64,000 nucleotides of DNA, from positions 1-64,000 of the forward strand of contig JABSOI010000010.1 in NCBI GenBank assembly GCA_013216015.1, written 5' to 3'. The notes beneath the pieces were generated by a model. It searched no databases. It was not told the origin of the DNA and was given only the letters and a program-made list of their open reading frames with translations. Made by a program: the position numbers and the translations under genes. Positions 56,836 to 64,000 of this stretch are shown here, one piece after another; the stretch's first letter is position 1; each line of letters starts with the position of its first letter. This DNA is from Alteromonadaceae bacterium. Its GTDB lineage: Bacteria; Pseudomonadota; Gammaproteobacteria; Enterobacterales; Alteromonadaceae.

Positions 56836-57684
56836 ATGACTACACAAAAAATAACTAGACTCATCCAGTATTTTGACCAGTTTGAGCATTTCTCTGTCGC
56901 GGTTAGCGGCGGTATAGACAGCATGGTGCTGGCTTATTTGGCACATAAATTTTCTACTGCGCAAGTGACTGTGGTACATGCCTGTTCTCCTGCCGTGCCG
57001 GAATCTGCTTTGACAAGAATTAAACACTATGCACAAAGTCACCAATGGTTGTTTAAGCAGATCAACGCCGGTGAATTTTCCGATGAAAACTATCTTAAAA
57101 ACCCGGTAAATCGCTGTTATTTTTGTAAAAATAATTTATATAGTCGAATAGCAGAACATAGCCAAGAACAAATATTTTCAGGAACAAATTTAGACGACCT
57201 CAAAGATTTCAGACCAGGATTAGAAGCGGCAAAAGAATTACAGGTAAAACATCCCTATGTTGAAGCCGGTATTAATAAAGCTGATATTTATCGAATCGCT
57301 AAACACTATAATTTAAATGATTTACAGTGTTTGGCCGCTCAACCCTGTTTAGCAAGTCGTGTCGAAACTGGCATCAGTATTAAAGCACAAGATATGGTAT
57401 TTATTGATGATGTCGAGGTTAGAACACGAAAATTATTTCCAACCATTGAAAATGTTCGATGCCGCATTACCCTTCAGGGAATATTTGTTGAATTAGATGA
57501 AATACCTGCCTCCCCTGCTCTATCGAATTTATCAAGCCAGCTAAATGATCTTTGCAATCAACAGGGACATTTATTTTCAGGGGTAAGGTTGTATCAAAAA
57601 GGCTCAGCTTTTCTTAATGGCCTAAATCATGGCCTAGATCATGGAGTAACTCATGGAGTAACTCATGGAGTAACTCATGGATAA
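56836..57684 (+). CDS. larE: Nickel-pincer cofactor sulfurtransferase LarE
   Basis: 282 residues. PP-loop ATP pyrophosphatase (AVSGGIDSMVLAYL at about 22-35) that adds sulfur to the carboxylates of the cofactor precursor. Cys residues C94 and C97 (NRCYFC) plus C171 (PCLASR) form the three-cysteine set of LarE enzymes that carry a [4Fe-4S] cluster, instead of the single sacrificial cysteine of L. plantarum (C176, equivalent to C171). The last ~20 residues are an imperfect repeat ending THGVTHGVTHG that looks like a recent extension and may bind nickel. The stop overlaps larB by 8 bases. Confidence 0.92.
   Translation: MTTQKITRLIQYFDQFEHFSVAVSGGIDSMVLAYLAHKFSTAQVTVVHACSPAVPESALTRIKHYAQSHQWLFKQINAGEFSDENYLKNPVNRCYFCKNNLYSRIAEHSQEQIFSGTNLDDLKDFRPGLEAAKELQVKHPYVEAGINKADIYRIAKHYNLNDLQCLAAQPCLASRVETGISIKAQDMVFIDDVEVRTRKLFPTIENVRCRITLQGIFVELDEIPASPALSNLSSQLNDLCNQQGHLFSGVRLYQKGSAFLNGLNHGLDHGVTHGVTHGVTHG
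57616..57675 (+). repeat. 12-bp tandem repeat with built-in Shine-Dalgarno and ATG, before larB
   Basis: Five units end to end: AATGGCCTAAAT, CATGGCCTAGAT, then CATGGAGTAACT three times, followed by the larB start CATGGAT. In the larB frame each unit reads ATG-one codon-stop (ATG GCC TAA, ATG GCC TAG, ATG GAG TAA x3). In the last three, GGAG sits 6 bases before the next ATG and can act as its Shine-Dalgarno. In the larE frame the same bases code for N/H-G-L/V-N/D/T repeats. Confidence 0.9.
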
Positions 57685-58330
57685 TTTTACTTGGGATAAA
57701 AGTCGTCAAGCTCGCACCGGAGTCGCTGAAGCGGTTTTTTGTCTGGGCAAACACAGTAAAGATCTTCAAGCCATTATTGAATTCAATATCAGCAATGAAA
57801 GTTCAGTTTTATTAACACGTTTAGAACAAGAACAATGGTTGGCTTTACCCCTGGAACTATGTGAAAAGTTAGATTACGACTCACATTCTAAAACAGCAAT
57901 TTTTAACTGCAAAACCACAAGCACTCTACAGCAGGGAATTTGTATTGTTACTGCGGGCACTTCAGATCTAAGTGTTGGCTTGGAAGCGCAACGCACCTTA
58001 GTTTTTAACGGCTTTGATGCGCCATTATATCCGGATCTTGGCGTCGCAGGTTTATGGCGATTAATGGAAAAAATTGATGAGCTTCGCCAATACAAAATGA
58101 TTATTGCCATAGCAGGCATGGAAGGAGCGTTATTTAGTGTCCTTGCCGGCTTAGTCGCTGCGCCAATTATAGCCGTTCCTACTTCGATTGGTTATGGCGT
58201 TGCTTCAGGCGGAAGAAGTGCATTAGACAGTGCCTTATCTTCATGTGCTCCTGGGTTATTAACGGTGAACATAGATAATGGTTTTGGTGCAGCCGCGGCG
58301 GCGATTAAAACCATGCGTCAGTTTAGCTAG
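57677..58330 (+). CDS. larB: Nickel-pincer cofactor carboxylase/hydrolase LarB
   Basis: 217 residues. LarB carboxylates and dephosphorylates nicotinic acid adenine dinucleotide, the first step of cofactor synthesis. The N-terminus DKSRQARTGVAEAVFCLGKH and the PurE-like C-terminal half (VTAGTSDLSVGLEAQ, AVPTSIGYGVASGGRSAL, VNIDNGFGAAAAAIKT) are diagnostic. The start is at 57677, the last ATG of a repeated SD-ATG array inside the end of larE. It precedes the nickel permease gene by 9 bp. Confidence 0.93.
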   Translation: MDNFTWDKSRQARTGVAEAVFCLGKHSKDLQAIIEFNISNESSVLLTRLEQEQWLALPLELCEKLDYDSHSKTAIFNCKTTSTLQQGICIVTAGTSDLSVGLEAQRTLVFNGFDAPLYPDLGVAGLWRLMEKIDELRQYKMIIAIAGMEGALFSVLAGLVAAPIIAVPTSIGYGVASGGRSALDSALSSCAPGLLTVNIDNGFGAAAAAIKTMRQFS

Positions 58331-58339
58331 GAGTTTTTC

Positions 58340-58969
58340 ATGACAGAAGTCAGTATGCTCTCAGTGATAGGTTTAGGCATTGCGATAGGATTATTTCATG
58401 CCTTTGATGTTGACCATGTCGTTGCCATGGCAACCTTTGTTGATAAAAAGTCGAAGCTTAAACCTATTCTCTACTATGCCATCAAGTGGGGTACTGGTCA
58501 TGGTGGAGTTTTGTTGCTGCTAGGAGTTTTACTCGCCTTTATAGGCATACAGCTTCCTGATTGGTTTGTGCATTACTCTGAAATTACCGTTGGCCTTTTG
58601 CTCATTTATCTTGGTTGTCGTGTGCTTGGCTATTTAACTAAAAATGGTCACACGAGTAGCCAAAGCAAAAATCAAAGTGTAATAACTAAATTAAAACATG
58701 ATCATGCGCCAATATTAATCGGCATGTTACATGGTGTAGCAGGCAGTGCATCCGTGCTGATGATATTACCCAACATGATGAAAGCACAATTTTTAATTCA
58801 CATTGCCTTATTTTCAATGGGCTGTTTACTTGGCATGTTTTGCTTTGGCTTATGTTTAGGTTTCATGCAATCTTTTGTTACCAAGCACAACCAAAATATG
58901 GCAGATATATTTACCCGATGTTTAGGGTTCAGTTCAATAGGCTTGGGATCAGTGTGGATTATTAGCTGA
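58340..58969 (+). CDS. Nickel permease of the NiCoT/UreH superfamily
   Basis: 209 residues with about six membrane helices. Helix I contains HAFDVDHVV, the HX4DH motif (H20, D25, H26) that selects Ni/Co in NiCoT transporters, and a later segment has WGTGHGG; LHGVAGSAS is in a C-terminal helix. A cytoplasmic loop has a weak His cluster (KLKHDHAP). It lies 9 bp after larB, so it is cotranscribed and probably supplies nickel for the LarA cofactor. Cobalt cannot be excluded. Confidence 0.8.
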   Translation: MTEVSMLSVIGLGIAIGLFHAFDVDHVVAMATFVDKKSKLKPILYYAIKWGTGHGGVLLLLGVLLAFIGIQLPDWFVHYSEITVGLLLIYLGCRVLGYLTKNGHTSSQSKNQSVITKLKHDHAPILIGMLHGVAGSASVLMILPNMMKAQFLIHIALFSMGCLLGMFCFGLCLGFMQSFVTKHNQNMADIFTRCLGFSSIGLGSVWIIS

Positions 58970-59074
58970 GTCTTGACAAAATTTCACCCCACTTCAGGGA
59001 TATGTATTGATATATAAGCGTGTATAAAAACAAGCACGTTTTTCTAAGTAACTAACTAAAGCGAGAAATATTTA

Positions 59075-60544
59075 ATGAAAACTAAATCTGATATTGGCCT
59101 GGTAGGCCTGGCCGTTATGGGTGAAAACCTTATTTTAAACATGGAATCTAAAGGCTTTACGGTTACGGCATACAACCGTAGTTATGCCAAAGTAGAGAGC
59201 TTCCTCCGCGGCAGAGCGGAAGGTAAAAATATCAGAGGCGCGAATAGCATTGAGTCTTTGATTGACTCCTTGGCAACACCAAGAAAAATTATGCTGATGG
59301 TGAAAGCTGGCCAAGTGGTTGATAATTTCATAGAGCAACTTATCCCGCATCTTGAAAAAGGCGATATTATAATTGATGGCGGTAATACCCATTATCCAGA
59401 CTCAAATCGTCGTACTCAATATCTAGAAAGCAAAGGCCTGTTATATATAGGTACTGGCGTTTCTGGTGGTGAAGAAGGTGCGTTAAAGGGTCCTTCTATA
59501 ATGCCCGGTGGTTCAAAAGCAGCCTGGCCGGCAGTGAAAGAAATTTTTCAGTCAATTTCTGCGAAAGTAGACAATGAGCAGGGTGAGCCGATTGTGCCAT
59601 GTTGTGACTGGGTTGGCGATGCCGGTGCTGGTCACTTTGTCAAAATGGTTCACAATGGCATCGAATATGGTGATATGCAGTTGATTTGTGAAGCCTACCA
59701 ATTGATGAAAAATGTGCTGGGCTTATCCGCTGATGAATTACATCAGGTCTTTGATGATTGGAATAACACCGAACTTGATAGCTACCTTATTGAGATCACC
59801 AGAGACATTTTTGCCTATAAAGATGAAGATGGTGAGCCATTAGTTGAAAAAATACTCGATACCGCCGGTCAAAAAGGCACGGGTAAATGGACAGGTGTTA
59901 CCGCCCTTGATTTAGGTGTCCCCCTTACGTTGATTGCCGATTCTGTATTTGCCCGTTGTATTTCAGCGAAAAAAGATCAGCGAGTTGAAGCTGCAAAAGT
60001 AATTTCTGGCCCAGAAATTAGCTTTTCAGGTGATAAAGCCGCATTTATTGAAGATTTACGTCAAGCCTTGTTAGCAGCCAAAATGGTTTCTTATGCGCAA
60101 GGATATATGTTGATGGAAGAAGCGGCAAAAGAATACCAGTGGCAATTAAACTTTGGCGGTATTGCACTAATGTGGCGTGGCGGCTGTATTATTCGCTCAG
60201 CATTTTTAGGCAAAATAAAAGAAGCGTATGATGACAACCCACAAGTGGGCAACCTATTATTAGCGCCTTATTTCAGAGATTCAGTGGTTTGTGCACAAGC
60301 TGGTTGGCGCCGTGTAGTAGGTACTGCTGTTGCCAATGGTGTTGCCATACCTTGCTTAAGCTCAGCGCTGACTTATTTTGATGGTTTTAGAACAGCGCGT
60401 TTACCTGCCAATTTATTACAAGCTCAACGAGATTATTTTGGCGCACATACCTATGAACGTATCGACAAACCAAGAGGTGAATTCTTCCATACCAACTGGA
60501 CTGGGCGTGGTGGTGATACTGCATCTACAACATATAACGTTTAA
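59075..60544 (+). CDS. gnd: 6-phosphogluconate dehydrogenase (decarboxylating)
   Basis: 489 residues (E. coli Gnd 468). It converts 6-phosphogluconate to ribulose-5-phosphate with NADPH and CO2. N-terminal nucleotide fold GLVGLAVMGENLILNM and NRSYAKVE, the catalytic GVSGGEEGALKGPSIMPGG and the FVKMVHNGIEYGDMQLICEA lysine region are present. The C-terminus ends FHTNWTGRGGDTASTTYNV. About 105 bp after the nickel permease gene. It uses the product of gntK, which ties it to the upstream operon. Confidence 0.95.
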   Translation: MKTKSDIGLVGLAVMGENLILNMESKGFTVTAYNRSYAKVESFLRGRAEGKNIRGANSIESLIDSLATPRKIMLMVKAGQVVDNFIEQLIPHLEKGDIIIDGGNTHYPDSNRRTQYLESKGLLYIGTGVSGGEEGALKGPSIMPGGSKAAWPAVKEIFQSISAKVDNEQGEPIVPCCDWVGDAGAGHFVKMVHNGIEYGDMQLICEAYQLMKNVLGLSADELHQVFDDWNNTELDSYLIEITRDIFAYKDEDGEPLVEKILDTAGQKGTGKWTGVTALDLGVPLTLIADSVFARCISAKKDQRVEAAKVISGPEISFSGDKAAFIEDLRQALLAAKMVSYAQGYMLMEEAAKEYQWQLNFGGIALMWRGGCIIRSAFLGKIKEAYDDNPQVGNLLLAPYFRDSVVCAQAGWRRVVGTAVANGVAIPCLSSALTYFDGFRTARLPANLLQAQRDYFGAHTYERIDKPRGEFFHTNWTGRGGDTASTTYNV

Positions 60545-60584
60545 GTGAAATTCTTGGGATAATATTATGTGTATTGTCCCTTAA

Positions 60585-60847
60585 TACCAATCGGATTAAT
60601 TAATCGATCACTTAGCGAGAATTAAAAGGCTTAGAGGCAAGGCATTGATTGAAGAGAATGGTTGTTCCCTTGTCAAAATCAATAACGCCGCATATATGCC
60701 TTTTAAACTCGCCCTTAGGGAGTTCAGTAGCAAACTGATAACTTCACAAAATGAATGAAATATAGAATAACTATGTTTAACTCATTTTGTTTGTTCTAAG
60801 CTCGCTACAGAAGCTCTAAGTTGGTCTATTTATTAATCCGTTTGGTA
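60585..60847. mobile_element. 263-bp MITE between gnd and tal
   Basis: Inverted ends TACCAATCGGATTAATTAAT and, from the right, TACCAAACGGATTAATAAAT, about 25 bp with few mismatches. The 3-bp target duplication is TAA (60582-60584 and 60848-60850). Noncoding inside. It shares the TACCAA ends and 3-bp duplication with the MITE at 14982-15144, though the interiors differ. Confidence 0.85.
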
Positions 60848-60902
60848 TAACTAACCCTTATAAAAATATATCCCCATGCTACCTCAAAATGCAGGAATGA
60901 AG

Positions 60903-61855
60903 ATGCCAACTCAACTCGAACAGTTACGTAAATTAACCACGGTTGTTGCCGATACCGGTGACATTGAAGCCATTAAAAAATTTTTACCACAAGATGCGAC
61001 CACAAACCCTAGTTTATTACTAAAAGCATCTGAAATACCTGAATACCAAAACCTGATCACTGATGCTATCAACTGGGCTAAATCACAATCAAATGATGTT
61101 GAACAACAAGTGATTGATGCGGGTGATAAACTTTCGGTCAATATTGGTGTTAAAATCTTGAATATTGTACCTGGGCGAATTTCTACTGAAGTGGATGCAC
61201 GTTTGTCTTATAACAAAGACGCATCACTGGCTAAAGCGAGAAAACTCATTGCCCTCTATAACGATGCCGGCATCAGTAATGATCGGGTATTAATTAAATT
61301 AGCCTCGACTTGGGAAGGCATTCAAGCAGCAGAAGTTTTAGAAAATGAAGGCATCAACTGTAACTTAACGCTACTGTTTAGTTTTGCTCAAGCTCAGGCT
61401 TGTGCCGAGGCTGGGTATTTTTAATATCGCCATTTGTTGGCCGTATCCTTGATTGGTACAAAAAATCCGAAGGCGTGGATAGTTATCCAGCAGATGAAGA
61501 TCCTGGCGTAGTCTCAGTGAGCGAAATCTACAATTATTACAAGCAACACGATTATAATACCGTCGTTATGGGGGCAAGCTTTCGCAGTACTGATGAAATC
61601 TTAGCACTGGCCGGTTGTGATCGTTTAACCATTGGTCCTGATTTATTAGAGTCACTAAATAAAACCACGGGTGATGTGCCGATTAAGTTAGCTTTTAACG
61701 GCGACGTTAAAGCCAGACCAAAAAGATTATCCGAAGCAGATTTTCGTTGGTCACATAACCAAGATCCAATGGCCGTTGAAAAATTAGCCGAAGGCATTCG
61801 CAATTTTGCCCTTGATCAAAATAAGCTAGAAGTCACTTTAAGAGCACAACTCTAA
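60903..61855 (+). pseudogene. tal: Transaldolase, interrupted by a one-base frameshift
   Basis: Start ATG 60903 with AGGA 7 bases upstream. The frame reads [20 protein letters not shown] and the Schiff-base lysine motif [14 protein letters not shown], then CAEAGYF and a stop at 61422. The other frame continues [17 protein letters not shown] to 61855. One base is missing near GGCTGGGTATTT (61409-61420). Restoring it gives exactly 317 residues, the length of E. coli TalB. Transaldolase exchanges C3 units in the pentose-phosphate pathway. This is a true recent mutation, a sequencing error in a G run, or (least likely) a programmed shift. Confidence 0.9.
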
Positions 61856-61913
61856 AACTTTAACATAACCAATGTTCGGTAAGCTTTACCAAGATAAGGG
61901 ATAGAAGCTAAGT

Positions 61914-63590
61914 ATGTCTTTATTTACACAATTAAAAAGTTATCAGGCCTTGCAAGCGCATTTTTCAAAAGTTGAAAATGTTCACATGCGAGATTTGTTT
62001 GCTGCAGATCAACAACGTTTCAATAGACTATCCACCAATGCCTGTGGCATTGAACTTGATTATTCGAAAAATAGAATAACAGATGAAACACTGCAACTGT
62101 TATTTGATCTAGCGCGTGAAGCTGGCGTTGAAGAAAAACGCGACGACATGTTTTCCGCTAAAAAAGTCAATACCAGTGAAAACCGTGCTGTGTTACATAC
62201 GGCCTTGCGTAATATAGCTAATATCCCGGTCATGTTAAATGGCCAGGATGTTATGCCAGAGGTGAATGCAGTCCTTAAAAAAATGCAGCTGTTTGTTGAG
62301 CAAGTACATAATGGTACTCGTCAAGGTTACACAGGCAAATCCTTCACTGATGTATTGGCTATTGGTATAGGTGGCTCCTTTTTAGGGCCTAAAATAATAA
62401 CAGAAGCATTGAAACCTTATCAGAACTCAGCAGTTAAAGTGCACTTTGTCGCCAACGTTGACGGGTCGCATATTCATGATGTCTTAGCAAAGTTGCACGT
62501 TGAAACGACCTTAGTTGTCATGTCTTCAAAATCATTTGGCACGCAAGAAACGGTTAAAAACACCGAAACAGCAAAAGAGTGGTTTTTAAGCAATGGCGCT
62601 GAATTTACCGATATAAAAAATCACTTTATCTGTGTTTCTTCAAATATTGCCGCAGCGACTGAATTTGGTATTGCTCAAGATAATATTTTTCCGATATGGG
62701 ATTGGGTCGGTGGTCGCTATTCGTTATGGTCGGCTATAGGATTGCCTATTGCCTTAGCCCTAGGTTTTGATAACTTCAAAGCGCTACTTTCAGGGGCAAA
62801 TGAGATGGATGTACACTTTCGAACGGCACCTTTGGCAGAAAATATTCCGGTTATTTTAGGCCTGTTAGGTATTTGGTATATCAACTTTTTTGATGCACAA
62901 AGTCAGGCGATATTACCCTATGATCATTACCTCAGAGGATTTCCTGCCTATGTACAGCAGCTCGATATGGAATCTAATGGCAAAATGGCGACGCCAAACG
63001 GTGATTGTTTGGATTATGCCACAGGGCCCGTTATCTGGGGAGCGGAGGGATGTAATGGCCAACATGCTTTTCATCAATTGATTCATCAGGGTAGTGTTTT
63101 GATCCCTGCTGATTTTATCTTGCCGCTTAACTCTCAACATGAAATGAGCAATCATCATGCAATGTTAGCGTCAAATTGTTTTGGCCAAACTCAAGCATTA
63201 ATGCAAGGTAAATCTTTAGCACAAGTGAAGACTGAACTTGATGAACTCGGTTTAACTGAAGAAGAAATAAATCGGATAGCGCCGCAAAAAGTATTTGAAG
63301 GTAATAAGCCGAGTAACACCTTATTATTTGATAAAATGACACCTCATTCACTCGGCAGTTTAATTGCTTTGTATGAGCATAAAGTTTTTGTGCAAGGTAT
63401 AATCTGGGGGATTAATTCATTTGATCAATGGGGGGTAGAGTTAGGTAAAGTATTGGGTATTGATATTTTGGCTAAACTCGAAGACAGTTCATTAGCACTT
63501 GATAGTGATGCTTCAACAAATGCTTTAATTGCGCGTTTTCGCAATAGAAAAAATACCGAAGTGGATTTTGTTGAAAAAATTGCCGTTTAA
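61914..63590 (+). CDS. pgi: Glucose-6-phosphate isomerase
   Basis: 558 residues (E. coli Pgi 549). It interconverts glucose-6-phosphate and fructose-6-phosphate. Family segments are [35 protein letters not shown] (signature 1) and [18 protein letters not shown] (signature 2). It follows tal by 58 bp on the same strand, so gnd-tal-pgi would return pentose-phosphate carbon to hexose-phosphate. Confidence 0.95.
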   Translation: MSLFTQLKSYQALQAHFSKVENVHMRDLFAADQQRFNRLSTNACGIELDYSKNRITDETLQLLFDLAREAGVEEKRDDMFSAKKVNTSENRAVLHTALRNIANIPVMLNGQDVMPEVNAVLKKMQLFVEQVHNGTRQGYTGKSFTDVLAIGIGGSFLGPKIITEALKPYQNSAVKVHFVANVDGSHIHDVLAKLHVETTLVVMSSKSFGTQETVKNTETAKEWFLSNGAEFTDIKNHFICVSSNIAAATEFGIAQDNIFPIWDWVGGRYSLWSAIGLPIALALGFDNFKALLSGANEMDVHFRTAPLAENIPVILGLLGIWYINFFDAQSQAILPYDHYLRGFPAYVQQLDMESNGKMATPNGDCLDYATGPVIWGAEGCNGQHAFHQLIHQGSVLIPADFILPLNSQHEMSNHHAMLASNCFGQTQALMQGKSLAQVKTELDELGLTEEEINRIAPQKVFEGNKPSNTLLFDKMTPHSLGSLIALYEHKVFVQGIIWGINSFDQWGVELGKVLGIDILAKLEDSSLALDSDASTNALIARFRNRKNTEVDFVEKIAV

Positions 63591-63653
63591 GCGCATTAAT
63601 CCTGTTAAATTTATGCTCTTAATCAGGATATCTGGACTTAGAAAGGTAGCTAA

Positions 63654-63683
63654 AGGTGAATAGCATGTTTATGCTATTCACCT
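63654..63683 (+). terminator. Hairpin after pgi
   Basis: Perfect 13-bp stem AGGTGAATAGCAT/ATGCTATTCACCT with a GTTT loop, 63 bases after the pgi stop. It lacks a T run, so it may be a weak or factor-assisted terminator. Confidence 0.55.
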
Positions 63684-63788
63684 TATGGTCATTCGCATTC
63701 CCCTACTGCTGTTGACAAACCAGCCAAAAGGTCAATTGTGTCAGTTTTCAAGGGAGTTCATCTAAACTTAATAAAATTGATATAATAA

Positions 63789-64000
63789 ATGATTCAAGAA
63801 TATTTACGTTTTATAAGGCACAGTTGGCCAATGCTTCTTTTTGGCATGATGACTGTTTTCATGGGGAATTTCGGTCAGTCGTTTTTTGTCAGCTGGTTCG
63901 GCAGCAGTTTTCAAGAAAGTCTTGGTTTATCAGCCACAAGTTATGGCTCCGCCTACTCTATTGCAACACTTGCCAGTGGCCTACTTCTTATGTGGATTGG
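63789..64000 (+). CDS. MFS transporter, N-terminal part (runs off the window)
   Basis: Seventy codons from ATG 63789 to the window edge. MIQEYLRFIRHSWPMLLFGM, then MTVFMGNFGQSFFVSWFGSS and a second helix SIATLASGLLLMWI look like helices 1 and 2 of an MFS carrier. The substrate is not known; a link to the sugar-acid genes is possible. No obvious Shine-Dalgarno. Confidence 0.6.
   Translation, partial: MIQEYLRFIRHSWPMLLFGMMTVFMGNFGQSFFVSWFGSSFQESLGLSATSYGSAYSIATLASGLLLMWI

Noticed and set aside
58973-59010. Promoter for gnd (TTGACA at 58973)
   Set aside because: No acceptable -10 box at 15-19 bases; the nearest TATGTA is 23 bases away.

Overview
The window looks like chromosomal DNA of a marine gammaproteobacterium of the Alteromonadales, most likely Colwelliaceae (Colwellia/Thalassotalea-like). 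This rests on the AT-rich composition, the gene order tusDCB-tusE and yejK/yejL/yejM, the abundance of TonB-dependent receptors and polysaccharide-utilisation remnants, and small inverted-repeat elements ending in TACCAA. The taxonomic call is inference; no rRNA is present.

Layout. 1-2.6 kb: small envelope proteins (two lipoproteins, one beta-barrel), then a tRNA-Ser with a duplicated 3' end. 3.1-14.3 kb: housekeeping genes (Bax-inhibitor-like YccA, the TusDCB/TusE sulfur relay for tRNA thiolation, a long GAPDH, an M23 peptidase coupled to a two-domain QueD-like protein, pyrC, yejK/yejL/yejM, tRNA-Pro). 14.5-18.4 kb: a decayed accessory patch with a CPBP protease split by a 163-bp MITE, a DUF2268 protease, a truncated DUF6088 gene and fragments of a carbohydrate-active protein and a sulfatase. 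18.4-30.8 kb: a polysaccharide-uptake locus with two paralogous SusC-like TonB receptors, a FecR/ECF-sigma cell-surface signalling pair, a secreted beta-helix protein behind a (TAAC)10 microsatellite, and a SurA-like isomerase; a second sulfatase remnant closes it. 31.3-44.8 kb: a broken TonB receptor, then an acyclic-terpene (atu-like) catabolic operon facing a CoA ligase and a TetR regulator, with two identical palindromes between them. 45.8-63.6 kb: malic enzyme, then a large carbon-metabolism block.

The carbon block is the most interesting part. uxaC-uxuA and the divergent kdgK-uxuB encode the D-glucuronate route through D-fructuronate and D-mannonate to KDG-6-phosphate. Next to them is a tight operon gntK-larA-larC-larE-larB-nickel permease, followed by gnd, tal (one-base frameshift) and pgi. 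The larA homologue keeps the nickel-pincer attachment lysine and metal histidines with the same spacing as lactate racemase. D-mannonate and D-gluconate are C2 epimers, so the natural prediction is a nickel-pincer D-mannonate/D-gluconate 2-epimerase. It would join uronate catabolism to gluconokinase and the oxidative pentose-phosphate pathway, with all cofactor-making genes and a nickel importer in the same transcript.

At the larE/larB junction a 12-bp tandem repeat carries a Shine-Dalgarno core plus ATG in each unit. It creates a row of start-one codon-stop mini-ORFs in the larB frame, while the same bases extend LarE with a His-rich tail. The last 212 bases are the start of an MFS transporter that runs off the window.
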